Shown here piece after piece: positions 42,801-57,800 of a stretch of DNA of 64,000 nucleotides. Each line of letters begins with the position of its first letter. Positions within the stretch are counted from its first letter, which is position 1. The notes under the pieces were generated by a model that worked only from the letters and a program-made list of their open reading frames with translations, was not told the DNA's origin and ran no database searches. Source of the stretch: Watersipora subatra (lineage: Eukaryota > Bryozoa > Gymnolaemata > Cheilostomatida > Watersiporidae); assembly GCF_963576615.1 (NCBI RefSeq), contig NC_088715.1, positions 3,054,001-3,118,000 of the forward strand, in the 5' to 3' direction. The position numbers and the translations under genes were made by a program.

Positions 42801-45800
42801 CTTGTCTCTCATTACTTGATTTTAATTATAAATATGTACATCAAGACTAATAAATTATAAATTTTATAACTAGAGTAAAATAAACATATTTAGAGTAAAA
42901 TAACTTATGTGAAAAAGATAATGTACAAATAAGAATTTTTCAATGTTGCATTTTCGAGTACTAAAATTTTGCAGTTTATTTCAGGCAAACTGATTTCACA
43001 TTAATAAAGTACTATTGGGTTTTAGGCTGTTACATAACATAAAAATGACAAATTTTGGAAATACGGAAATTTGGAAATAATATAAAAAACTTTATGGAAG
43101 TAATTTTTCAACACGGTCCCTATCGTATGGTTGCCTATGTATCAGTTATGTTTCAGCAAGTTTGTTTCAACTTCACTTTATTTGTAAAAACATAGAACGT
43201 AAATTATTTGACCATCTCTGTAAACAGCAAACTAAATTGTATTAATTGTACATAATAACAAGTATATTTGTTTCTGTTAAAGATTGATGTACGAAAAGCT
43301 GAAGAATGTGATGATCTTTTAAGTAATTCGCAGTGCTCCTCTGACGGGTCTACTTGCTTGTGTGAACCTGGGCTAGTTCAGTATGCTGGAGCTGTCTGCC
43401 AGGCTTTATTGGATGGTAAGTCTTATGTACTCTAGGTATCAATATATTGAATAGATGATTCCAGTATTTATAGTTTGTTAAAAATAGACAACAGTCCTAT
43501 TCTAGTTGGCGGCGTAATTGTGAGGATTTCATTAATTTGTTTTTGTCGCACAGCATTTGTATTACTCTAGATAGATATTTGATTTTTTCCAAGTTTGTGA
43601 TTTTGTTGAACTTTGATTCTCTGTTCAATTCTCTGTTCAAGTTTCATGTTTTTCAAGCATTGGAGCAGGACAAAAACCCAGAATCTTTTTCGTGTTTTTA
43701 TGAGCTTTCAGTGAGCGTGGATACATGCCTATTTAGCTGATTACCTCTTCAGGGAATACATTGACACCATACCGTTGCTATGAGAAGTGTGGCTGTTTAT
43801 CACGGCTTGTGAGTAAGTTGAGGACATTGGCAAAAATACATGTTTGTCCATACTTTGTGTGGTTAAATAGTGAGCAGGAACTAACAAAGTGCCATTGTCA
43901 AACTAAATGAGAAATCAAAGCTTTCTCTGCTAAGAATTTCTGTTTAAACATGCAGAGATCAGGACACGCCAAATACGACAAAGCATGTCATGTTTTTTGG
44001 GTTTTAATAGTTTTTTAGCTTTTATAGTTTTAATCTAAGGTGGTTATCAGATATTATCACAGAATTGCTTTAGTTTACTGGATTATGTATCCAAGAAGGT
44101 TTTTATGTGAAAATAAATGTGATTTTGTCAAATTCTCCTTATTAGCTTCATCGTTAACAACCGTGCAGTCAAGTGTGAAATACAATACAATGACGTTACA
44201 TCATGCTATTTAAGTCTGACAAGGCAACCGATGAGAATAGCTATTATTGGCCAGTCTAGGTTTATATATCTATGAATTTACCACTCTGCAGTTTATCTTT
44301 CAAAGGATACTTTGAAATGAAACTGCAACTCCCTGCAGCTCTCATGAGCTCTCAGGACTTTAATTCATAATGTTTCAGTGTGGTGCCTGTCACCTGCTGA
44401 CCGCAGTTTTCACCACTATTTGGGTTGGAGTTTTCCCTTCTGCTGTGAGTGTAAATACCATAAAACCTTTAATTGAGCGTCACTTCTATTTGAACGCCAT
44501 CTCCTTTTGACGGTCCCTTTGACAATTTTTGATCTTTATGAACCCATAATATCAAGTGATCAGTAGAAAAGTTGTCCAACTCCAAAGCTTTTTGCTCTTT
44601 TTTGGTGAAACTTTGAAAGCAGCACCATAGGAATAATTAATAACTGACTCAGGCTAATAGTAGTTTTTGTTTTGTGCAGTATCGATAATTCGAAGTATAA
44701 AAAACTATTTACATTTGTGATGGAATACGAATGACCAGCTTCAGGCTACAAGTTGCGCTTAACTCACCTGCGGGTAAAAGTTTATCATTACATGTATTTT
44801 GCTAAATGCAGCGCATGAAGGTTTTATTCTACCAAAAAATTATTTGACGCTAATATCAATTAGTTAAGCAGGGCAAAAAAATGAGGTCAGAGGACATTGT
44901 GGAAATATTGGACAACCAGAAGATGTTCGTTCCATCGAAAGCAAGAATCAGACTAAAGTTGGCCGAGCAAACGATGCAAATATTTTTGTTTCAAAAATGT
45001 TAATTTTTGTTTCTGCATGTATTATTAGTAAAGGTTTTTATGTCACTTGTGTATGAATAAATATTTGTAGTATTTGATAAATTATTGTTATATGACTTAT
45101 AAATTTGCGAATTTATAGCATAGTACTTGATAGTGTATTTGCGGTAATCTGAACTTACAATTGATCGATGCTCGTAACTCCTCTTCTATTGCACATAAAA
45201 AACTAGTTTTGGCTGCAAACTGTAGCAAGCATATCAATGAGTGCAATGAGCTTTTATGCAACATTAGTAAACATCATTATAAATATATATATAGCTACAT
45301 ATAGTTATAAAATAAAAATATGTTTTCAAATTTAGAATTGAATAAAAATTGTAGATGCTAACAAATTGCAAAGAAGAACACAGGCTATCATATCAATGCA
45401 GGTCAATTGCAAGCAATTAATATCAACTAGTAGAGATATTTCTCGGTTTCTCAATACATATTTACGAAAAGATCTTTGAAAAGTTGAGTTAAGTTAGCAG
45501 ATTTATTGCATCCAAAAGATTTAATATCACTCCACCAAAAAGAGGGCAAAATATAGGCGACATTCGCTTCACCCGTATTATGGCTAAATTTATTTTCTAA
45601 AAATTCTGGTGAACCTTTTGAAAAATACACCGCCAACCTCTATTTGACTCTACTTCCAATTGCCACTATAACGCCATATTACCCACAGTCTTTATTTGAC
45701 CGCCACTATAATAGAGGAAAGGTTGAAGAATAGAGTGCTATGGCGTTCACTTAGAGGTTTTATGGTAACTTTTTCTGGCCGCCACTTTTGCTTATGCTAC

Positions 45801-48800
45801 AGTTGTAGTGGTTTTATGCCTAATCCGCTAATAATAAAGTGGTATTAACTACCTCTGGTTGCTGGCTTCAGAGCTTATGTGTACAAGGCTTATGACTCGA
45901 GCTGATGCTGGCAATCAATGGTCTGCAGAGTTTGCTACTGTTGATTATTCAGACAAGTTCAGTAGCTGGCAAAACAGCAATATGCTCAGTTCAATTGTTG
46001 TAATGAGTAGTAGGGTAAGTAAGCCTATTCACCATGTCTAGTCTAAGAGAGAACCATGGTGAGGGTTGGAATTTATATGATGACTTGGTGGCTGGCAGAA
46101 CCTCACATTATCATAAATACACACATAATCATACATACATAATCATACATACATAATCATAAATACATAACCATACACACATACATAATCATACATACAT
46201 AATCATAAATACATAACCATACACACATACATAATCATACATACATAATCATACAGACATAATCATACATACATACAAATAATCACGCATACATAATTAT
46301 ACATACATACACACATAATCATGCATACATACACATAATCATGCATACATACATAATTATACATACACACATAATCATACATACATGTACATAATCATGC
46401 ACACATACATAATCAGCGGACACCCAATAATATACCTAATCGTGCGCCCATCACTCCTTAGGAATTTAAACACACTCTGAGTAACTATCACTTAAACTAA
46501 ACAGCAATTGTAGCTTTGTTAGAAAAAATATACCTAGAAAATAAATCTGTTGTTTTAGTTCATAAGTTAGCACTGATAGTCGAGTTTGTGACTCCAGCAA
46601 CAAATAGTTATAGCTGATTTTTTGTTATGCTTATGACTTGAGATGGAGTATGGTGACCATTCAGCTACAGCGAGAAGTACTCTAATTTTTAGGCTGCCTG
46701 TCAGAAGCGGGTTGTGAAACTGGTCACAGTTGTGAGTCTGGATATTGCTACTTGCGGTGCTTAGACTCAAATGCCTGCCCTTATGGAACCATCTGCAAAG
46801 AAGGGCTCTGCTTCCTCCAGTGCACCACTGACAACCATTGCATAGGCTACCAGACTTGCCAAGATGAACAATATTGCTTTTCAACAGAAGAGAGTTTAAT
46901 TAACCTTGACTCAGGTAATTACATTTACTCGCTTATACATTTGACTTCATGTTTCTGGATTATCTGTAGGTTTTTTATAACGAACTGGTGTCGCTTACAA
47001 TGATTGGACTTGAAAACCTGCTTTTCAGCCTTCAAATCTTTACTATAATAAGAGCCGTGTGCATCTGGCTGGCTGTCCGAAGCCAGAGCATTAAGAAAAA
47101 ATGCATCATACGGGAATAGAACCCTGATATGCAGCTTGGTGTACCAACGCGTTAACTGCTGCACCAACCTTGCCTTATTTTAGAATAATTGTGCGCATAA
47201 TTATTACACATGATGATCTCTTACAGCACACTAGACTATCAGGGTACTAGTATTAATAATAACAACCATCTTGGTACATTGTGGAATAATTGTATACATA
47301 GTTATTACACATGATGATCTCTCACAGCACACTAGACTATCAGGGTACTAGTATTAATAATAACAACCATCTTGTTACATAGTGGAATAACTGTGTACAT
47401 AGTTATTACACATGATGATCTCTCGCAGCACACTAGACTGCCAGGGTACTAGTATTAATAATAACAACCATCTTGTTACACAGTGGAATAACTGTGTACA
47501 TAGTTATTACACATGATGATCTCTCGCAGCACACTAGACTGCTAGGGTACTAGTATTAATAATAACAACGATCTTGTTACATTGTGGAATAGTTGTGCGC
47601 ATAATTATTACACATGATAATCACTCAGAGCACACCAGACTACCAAGGTACTAGTATTAATAATAACAACCATCTTGTTACATTGTGGAATAATTGTGTG
47701 CATAATTGCTACACAAGATGATCATCCAGAGCACACAGGGCTACTGGTGCACTAGTAGTAGTTAGTAGTAGTTAGTAGTTTGTATCTTTAAAGCTCTCAC
47801 ATGTGTCACTATCTCTGCAGCTTGCAGCTCTAACTTAGTTCATTGATAGTGCACAATCATTGTTGCCTAGTATGATTTGAATTGTTTTAATCCATTTAGG
47901 TTGAAATAGTTTCAACTGTTGCAAATGGTTTATCAGCAATCTCAAGCCTGCCCAACTTCTGGTACATTGTGGTCTGAAACATCTGCTGCGTCCTAGTGAC
48001 ATTCGTCACGTAGATATTTCGGTATTTTCTTCTCGAGAGAGTCAACTGGTTCTGTTACCCTTTAACCTCAGTGCAGCACCAACTGAACTGTTGTTGGCCG
48101 ATATGCTTGTAGCCAATGAAGTATAGAAACAACCCTCTATTCTGGCTTAATATACTTCTTTACTTTGTAATAATATTTGTAGCACCGAATCCTGCTTGTA
48201 AAATTGGAGAGCAACAGTGTGCGTCACGCGTAGCTGAGGTTTGCGAGGATGGTATATGTGAGTGTATTGAAGGCATGAGACGATCGCATGTCACTGGAAA
48301 CTGCGAGTGGCTCCTTGACAAAGTTTGCCAAAGGGTAGGTACAGTGACCTTTTACAATCTAGCCATTTTCTGACACGTATATGTGTTCTGTTTAAATCAC
48401 ACCTTCCTTGCTTCTCTAATTGGAACTTTTGTGATAGTAGCTGTAACAGTGTTCACACATGCCTTAACTGGAGGGCAGGTTGATATGGCTAAGCATTGTT
48501 TGTAGCAATGTTAAGCCTCACAGCAATTCTTAGAATCATAATCTGCTGTAGCAGGCAGTCGTCATTTGGTGTTTTCTCCAACTCGAATATTAAAAATGAG
48601 TGACCGACTTCAGGCCCGTATTTCCTGGGACAACTAGGCGGCTGAGTCGCCCCAACATATAGTGATTTTTGGAGGCTAAGTATTAAGAATTGCAATCCAA
48701 GCTCATTCACTTGGAATTTCCAACTACTAGTTACTAGTTGCGCAAACCCACCTCTTGCAAACCCACCTCTTGCGCAACTCTTGCGGCAACCAACCATGAG

Positions 48801-51800
48801 GCTTACTAATCTAGTATTGGTTTTGCCTGCCACTAATCAAATCAAAACATCAATGAAGAGCACTATGAAGCAGGCTCGTCTAAATAATCTTCTAACAATT
48901 ATTACACATGTACAAAGATGTTGAAATAGATACAGAATCAGTTGTGAAAGATTTTTGCCATGGACACATGGATAGAACAAGAGCTATTGCAATAAAGAAG
49001 TAATAGCTCTTGTTCTTTCAATGTCCCTTACGGAAATCTGTAGTGTCATGAGTTTTATATTATTTGTTAAATAAAGAAAAAGTTTTGCCTACTATGAACC
49101 ACAAGCAATATATTTATGTAGATTTTGATGCTTGCAATTGATTGCATTTATGCATACTTTGAGGGTTGTTGATGCTTAAAAGGTCCAGAGCTCCAAGGTG
49201 ATGCCTCCATTCTCTTTGGAGGGGGCTTACACCGCCCCCCAAGTGTCCATAACTAGTCGCCTTGTATTTGCAGCCCCAGCTTGCAATCAGGTAATACAGA
49301 CCTGATCGACTTAACCAATTTTCAAGAGCGAATTAAGGTCCTGAGTTTTCGACTAGGAAAGGAAATCCATTGTAGTATTTAGTAAAGCAGAATTGTGTAT
49401 AACATTGTTAATCATTTTTATAACTTGTTTCCTAAAGATTTGTTTTATATTCAAAGTGCAGACAGCTGTTTTTTTCTTTCAAGCAGTGAGTGTATATATG
49501 AGCATAACTATATGTAGGAGGTCTTTCTTATCTGTGTGAATATAAAGTAAAGTTTATCTTATTTTACTATAGTTTACCTTATCTAAACATATAATAGTAA
49601 TGTGGTTGACAGTATTGAAATGACTACTCACTTACTTTAAAATGTAAATATACATGTAGATGTTGCCATTCTTAAACAATTTCATAGAAAACTGGAAATA
49701 ACTCTTCGATCTTTTCTGAGTGCGTGTTGTCTCAGGACGGTAAACAGAGTATGTGCCTGTTACCGCGAAAGAACTCTTGAGATTTTTTTTAAAATTTCTG
49801 ATTCATCGGATGGTCCGGATTACTACTAATAAGTTCAGAATGATTTGCACAAAAACCAAAAATAAAATTGTTCACCAGTGGTAGAAAAAGCAAAGCTAGT
49901 CTATGCAAATGGCAAATATCAGAGTAAATTATTCTTGATGAACTGCATTGAACCTACTCTAGTCTTTCTTTGCATGTAGATGAAAAAATTGTGTGCCAAG
50001 CAGGTGCGCCATACAACAGTTACGACCTGATATTAAAGGTATATAATGTTTTTAAACCTTCAGCACTGATACCTAAAACCTTCAGTTGTCTCATTAAACA
50101 GAGTCGGCTATTATATTTAGCGATCAACTGGTCAACTGGCTGTTGACACTTGAAATATTAAGGGATGTGTGAACGATTTTGTGAAGTATACACAGCCGTA
50201 AGTATACACAGCCGTAAGTATACACAGTCGTATAGTATACACAGTCGTATAGTATACACAGTCGTATAGTATACACAGTCGTAAGTATACACAGTCGTAT
50301 AGTATACACAGTCGTATAGTATACACAGTCGTATAGTATACACAGTCGTAAGTATGCAAAGCTGTAAGTATACACAGTCGTGAGTATACACAGTCGTATA
50401 GTATACACAGTCGTATAGTATACACAGTCGTATAGTATACACAGTGGTATAGTATAAACAGTCGTATAGTATATACCGTCGTATAGTATACACAGTCGTA
50501 TAGTATACACAGTCGTATAGTATACACAGTCGTATAGTATACACAATCGTATAGTATACACAGTCGTATAGTATACACAGTCGTATAGTATACACAGTAG
50601 TAAATATACACAGTCGTAAGTATGCAAAGCCGTAAGTATACACAGTCGTATAGTATACATAGTCGTATAGTATATACAGTCGCATAGTATACACAGTCGC
50701 ATAGTATATACAGTCGTATAGTATACACAGTCGTAAATATACACAGTCGCATAGTATATACAGTCGTATAGTATACACAGTCGTAAATATACACAGTCGT
50801 ATAGTATACACAGTCGTAAATATACACAGTCGTATAGTATACACAGTCGTATAGTATATACAGTCGCATAGTATACACAGTCGCATAGTATACACAGTCG
50901 TATAGTATACACAGTCGTAAATATACACAGTCGCATAGTATACACAGTCGTATAGTATACACAGTCGTAAGTATACATAGTCGTATAGTATACACAGTCG
51001 TATAGTATACACAGTCGTATAGTAATTACTTGCAGCAAGTCCAGCAATACTACGGAATTCTTCCCTTTCCAATAAGATAGTTTGTAGTGTGGGTGTTTAA
51101 GAGGCTAGTTCTCAGGAATCAGATGAAGTTTTGAAACAAAATATTTTGGTAACCTGGTGGAAATCACCGAGCATATGCATGTGAAGTTTGAAAAAACCGG
51201 TCAAAAAATGTTGAAACGCACAGCGTTCAAGCAGATTAACAGACAGACAGATAATATGACAAAGCAGTATTTATTAAAGAATAGAGAAAGCATAATATTA
51301 TTATGCTTTATTATTCATCTTGAGGTGTTGACTGATGTTCTAAAAAAAGAATCAAGGAGATTGACCAAACAGAAGCTGAGATATAGCCAGCCAAACACAG
51401 GTCTACCAAAAAACAAAAGTGTTTTGGTAATCATCAATATATGACGTATGAAATCGACTTGTGTGTCATTGGTCAATTAAGCCAACTAATGCGCTCTCCT
51501 ATAACAATCACGGCGTTTTAATTGGTTTAATCCCTGGAAGTATAGAACAATCAAATTGGGCCTAACAATCATCGCTCCTAGAATTCCGAACCAGTCCCCC
51601 TGACGTGTAGATTAGTTTTAGCATAAAATAATTACACGCATCTATTATTTCGCAACATTTCGCTATCTTGCTAGTTCAGCTCAGTTTTGTTGTTCTCCTA
51701 CTTAGCTTCCCTATTCAGACTCATCTTTAGCGTTGTTCAGATTTTTTAACTATAGCTAATAAATAGAATCAATTAAATCAATCATCAATCTCAGTTATCA

Positions 51801-54800
51801 TTTGGAATTTTCTACAAATTATATTAGTTACATCATTTATTCTATACGCAGTTATATTATTATTTTGTATAATATGCATTATGAATATTATATAAATCAT
51901 AAAAAATAATCATAGATAAGATAATAGATCAATAGAAAAATCAAAGCAAAAGTTATCGTTTTCTTTTCTTATAGCAAGAGCAGCACGGTCAAGTTAGTCT
52001 TTTTAAGATTATGGCTGTAGTGAACTTCCAGTCTGTTAATAGTGACGATAATCATGAAAATCAATTGAATGCTACAGTAGATACACAGCAGAAAAATGAT
52101 GAAGGAACAAAAAGTCCCATTCCTATTTCGTATTCTAAACAAACTGCAATCGCGGATATCGCATATAGACTATACACGCGCCGTTCGTTGAACAGATGAT
52201 CTTCGGAGCATATCCATGGAGATCGAGTTAAAATTTGAAGCACAATAGTCAAAATCTGCTCTTCTGCTTTAAAAATCATGGCGAGGGGTTGTGGGCAAAT
52301 GCCTTTACCACACAATGTTTGGATGATTTTCCTGAGAAACCAGAGCTAGTATGTAAATTATTTACTATCGCGAGAAGCGTTTCACATCTCGTAGCCAAAA
52401 CAATCATTATAAGTAATGGCGGTAAGGGTGCGCAACTCCGGCACATGACCATTAAGTCGATTTTATACGTCACAGTTTTCGGGATTTTCGAAGGGTTTTC
52501 CTCTGATTCTTTATTAGGTAGACCTGTGTTTGGCTGTCTATATCTCAGCTTCTAGGGGGTCAATCTCCTTGATTCTTTTTTTAGAACATCAGTCAACACC
52601 TCAAGATAACTAATAAAGCATAATAATATTATGCTTTCTCTATTCTTTAATAAAGATAATACTTGGTAACACTGTTTATATGGGCATCTAGATTTAGGCT
52701 GTTCTGTCCAATATTTTATCATGGTCATTATGAAGGAGCTTATAAACGGGTATAAATGTGTTGATACTTTGTAGTGTGAGCCTTGTGAATCTAACATAGA
52801 ATGTGGCAACCACATGGTCTGCAGTAGGAGAACAAGCCTCTGTATATGTGAGGATGGATACGAACTGAATGAAGACGGGTTAACATGCTCTCTCGATAGG
52901 TCTTCTATAAGTGAGATTGACTGCGCACGCCATTCCGATTGTCGTCTGCTGCCACACAGTGTCTGCAACCTAGAGGAAGGTATGCTTTGGTATTTTCTTT
53001 TCCTTAAAACGGTAGAAGTGTATTTGCTGAAAATGGTTTTAAACAATCATGTTTGATCTGATGAGACGTTATGAATGTACTGTATAAACATAATTGGCAC
53101 AGTTACTTGCAACATGGCAACTTGTGTACACTTTTTTTCAACCCATAATCACATGATTACTGTTAACCAAAGTTTGTCTAAAAGTAGGAGCCTGATTTAT
53201 GCAAATAGATATGCCATAAAAGTGCTGTTTTATCTTAGCATAAACTATTTAAACACACTCTTAAATGAAAGCACCCACATAAACAGAATATTTACTCAAA
53301 GGTATTTCTGAGATGAATATGGCTTTAGTGTAATACAAAGAATAGAAATGCTAGACTTTAAAGTTTCAACTGATATTCTGTATACTAGTTAGACAGATTT
53401 ACAGTGTAAACACACAGTGGTCATATAAATAATCGAGTTATATAAATATTATTCAGCAGTCCTTAGCAACTTAGTCTTCTGATCTGTAGGAATGAATTGT
53501 ATTTATCACATCATTATAAAACCTTATTACTTGTAATATACATTTGACATTGGTGAATTCATCATCTTTGTAGATTGCACTTCTCTCAGTGTCGCATCAA
53601 CTTTTCTGTACCACTACACCCACGGAACTAATTTTGATAGGTGTAGTCATTAGAATTACTCGCTCAACAAGAACAGACAACTTCTGTGCAAAAACAACTA
53701 AATTAGCAATAACGGATTATCTGCTCCTTCACAGTTTTAGTACCATCCATAGGCTGCAGACCATTTTCTTTTTGACTTTTTGTGCTTGCCCAAATCAATT
53801 TTGCACGGAATATAGCTCCAAAAATTGAATTTATAATAGGAGTTTGCCATATTGAAATTTTAGTGTCCATGCATGTTGTGTAACTCATTTTGAGTGGCGT
53901 GCACTTATAGTGTACTCTGTTTGTATTACTAGGCAAATGTCAGTGTATTATTGATCACTGCTATAAAGAGAAATACTGCAAGAGAGATGTTAACGAGTGT
54001 TTAGGTGTTGAGTGTTTGGACTCGAATGGTTTCGCTCAAGTGTGTGTAGATGTTGACTGCTCCTCATCTTCTTCGTCTACTTGTGTCCGTAAGTCTTCCT
54101 TTACATTTATATCAGAATATACTGCATGTTTTTGCTTCTTCAACCTTGTTGCTACGTGAACATCTGTCAAATCTTTAACACTTTTACTGGGCTTTTGATA
54201 CTTGCATCTAATTAAAACATCATTTTTCCAAATTGATAGGTAAACAAATTAGTTCTGTTAACTTTTTAAAATATATTTGGTAGCGAATCAACATACTTTT
54301 AATTTATGAAGAGGTTAATTAGTACAGATTATAATATAGAGACTGTGTGAACATAACTGTATTGTGATTATAATATAGAGACTGTGTGAACATAACTGTA
54401 TTCTGATTATAATATAGAGACTGTGCGAACATAACTGTATTCTGATTATAATATAGAGACTGTGTGAACATAACTGTATTGTGATTATAATATAGAGACT
54501 GTGTGAACATAACTGTATTATGATTATAATATAGACACTGTGTGAACATAACTGTATAGTGATTATAATATAGAGACTGTATGAACATAACTGTATTATG
54601 ATTATAATATAGAGACTGTGTGAACATAACTGTATTATGATTATAATATAGAGACCGTGTGAACATAACTGTATAGTGATTATAATATAGACACTGTGTG
54701 AACATAACTGTATTATGATTATAATATAGAGACTATGTGAACATAACTGTATTCTGATTATAATATAGAGACTGTGTGAACATAACTGTATTGTGGTTAT

Positions 54801-57800
54801 AATATAGAGACTGTGTGAACATAACTGTATTCTGATTATAATATAGAGACTGTGTGAACATAACTGTATTGTGATTATAGTATAGAGACTGTGTGAACAT
54901 AACTGTATTGTGATTATAATATAGAGACTGTGTGAACATAACTGTATTCTGATTATAGTATAGAGACTGTGTGAACATAACTGTATTGTGATTATAATAT
55001 AGAGACTGAGTGAACATAACTGTATTGTGATTATAATATAGAGACTGAGTGAACATAACTGTATTGTGATTACAATATAGAGACTATGTGAACATAACTG
55101 TATTCTGATTATAATATACAGACTGTGTGAACATAACTGTATTGTGATTATAATATAGAGACTGTGTGAACATAACTGTATTCTGATTATAATATAGAAA
55201 CTGTGTGAATATAACTGTATTCTGATTATAATATAGAGACTGTGAACATAACTGTATTGTGATTATAATATAGAGACTATGTGAACATAACTGTATTGTG
55301 ATTATAATATAGAGACTGTGTGAACATAACTGTATTCTGATTATAATATAGAGACTGTGTGAACATAACTGTATTGGGATTATAATATAGAGACTGTGTG
55401 AACATAACTGTATTGTGATTATAATATAGAGACTGTGTGAACATAACTGTATTCTGATTATAATATAGAGACTGTGTGAACATAACTGTATTGTGATTAT
55501 AATATAGAGACTGTGTGAACATAACTGTATTCTGATTATAATATAGAGACTGTGTGAACATAACTGTATTGGGATTATAATATAGAGACTGTGTGAACAT
55601 AACTGTATTGTGATTATAATATAGAGACTGTGTGAACATAACTGTATTCTGATTATAATATAGAGACTGTGTGAACATAACTGTATTCTTATTATAATAT
55701 AGAGACTGTGTGAACATAACTGTATTGTGATTATAATATAGAGACTGTGTGAACATAACTGTATTCTTATTATAATATAGAGACTGTGTGAACATAACTG
55801 TATTCTGATTATAATATAGAGACTGTGTGAACATAACTGTAATGTGATTATAATATAGAAACTGTGTGAACATAACTGTATTGTGATTATAATATAGAGA
55901 CTGTATGAACATAACTGTATTGTGATTATAATATAGAGACTGTGTGAACATAACTGTATTGTGATTATAATATAGAGACTGTGTGAACATAACTGTATTG
56001 TGATTATAATATAGAGACTGTGTGAACATAACTGTATTGTGATTATAATATAGAGACTGTGTGAACATAACTGTATTGTGATTATAATATAGAGACTGTG
56101 TAAACATAACTGTATTCTGATTATAATATAGAGACTGTGTGAACATAACTGTATTCTGATTATAATATAGAGACTGTGTGAACATAACTGTATTGTGATT
56201 ATAATATAGAGACTGTGTGAACATAACTGTATTGTGATTATAATATAGAGACTGTGTGAACATAACTGTATTGTGATTATAATATAGAGACTGTGTGAAC
56301 ATAACTGTATTGTGATTATAATATAGAGACTGTGTGAACATAACTGTATTGTGATTATAATATAGAGACTGTGTGAACATAACTGTATTGTGATTATAAT
56401 ATAGAGACTGTGTAAACATAACTGTATTCTGATTATAATATAGAGACTGTGTGAACATAACTGTATTGTGATTATAATATAGAGACTATGTGAAGATAAC
56501 TGTATTATGATTATAATATAGAGACTGTGTGAACATAGCTGTATTGTGATTATAATATAGAGACTGTGTGAATATAACTGTATTGTGATTATAATATAGA
56601 GACTGTGTAAACATAACTGTATTCTGATTATAATATAGAGACTGTGTGAACATAACTGTATTCTGATTATAATATAGAGACTGTGTGAATATAACTGTAT
56701 TCTGATTATAATATAGAGACTGTGAACATAACTGTATTGTGATTATAATATAGAGACTATGTGAACATAACTGTATTGTGATTATAATATAGAGACTGTG
56801 TGAACATAACTGTATTCTGATTATAATATAGAGACTGTGTGAACATAACTGTATTGGGATTATAATATAGAGACTGTGTGAACATAACTGTATTGTGATT
56901 ATAATATAGAGACTGTGTGAACATAACTGTATTCTGATTATAATATAGAGACTGTGTGAACATAACTGTATTGTGATTATAATATAGAGACTGTGTGAAC
57001 ATAACTGTATTGTGATTATAATATAGAGACTGTGTGAACATAACTGTATTGGGATTATAATATAGAGACTGTGTGAACATAACTGTATTGTGATTATAAT
57101 ATAGAGACTGTGTGAACATAACTGTATTCTGATTATAATATAGAGACTGTGTGAACATAACTGTATTGGGATTATAATATAGAGACTGTGTGAACATAAC
57201 TGTATTCTGATTATAATATAGAGACTGTGTGAACATAACTGTATTGTGATTATAATATAGAGACTATGTGAACATAACTGTATTGTGATTATAATATAGA
57301 GACTGTGTGAACCTAACTGTATTCTGATTATAATATAGAGACTGTGTGAACATAACTGTATTGTGATTATAATATAGAGACTGTGTGAACATAACTGTAT
57401 TGTGATTATAATATAGAGACTGTGTGAACATAACTGTATTGTGATTATAATATAGAGACTGTGTGAACATAACTGTATTGTGATTATAATATAGAGACTG
57501 TGTGAACATAACTGTATTGTGATTATAATATAGAGACTGTGTGAACATAACTGTATTGTGATTATAATATAGAGACTGTGTGAACATTACTGTATTGTGG
57601 TTATAATATAGAGACTGTGTAAATATAACTGTATTAGGATATACGCTCCCATGATATACACAATTGGCACTTATCTGATATAGTCTGATTAATCGCAACT
57701 AAGCTAAAAAAACATGTAATTCTCTTCTGGGGAGTGTTACCCTTTTTAATCATATTAATAATTTACGCGAATGCATGAAAATTTACTTAACAAATTTTGT

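Noticed and set aside
47105..47170. Functional tRNA gene
   Set aside because: Only A- and B-box-like blocks are visible; no cloverleaf acceptor stem.
50124..51072. Three antisense frames of about 300 codons
   Set aside because: A 17-bp stop-free unit opens overlapping frames; no unique sequence of its own.
53578..53630. Exon-like piece DCTSLSVASTF
   Set aside because: It ends in a phase that cannot join exon 28, while exon 27 joins exon 28 directly.
55277..56458. 393-codon antisense 13-residue repeat protein
   Set aside because: Period of 39 bp explains the frame; it breaks at short units and has no coding context.
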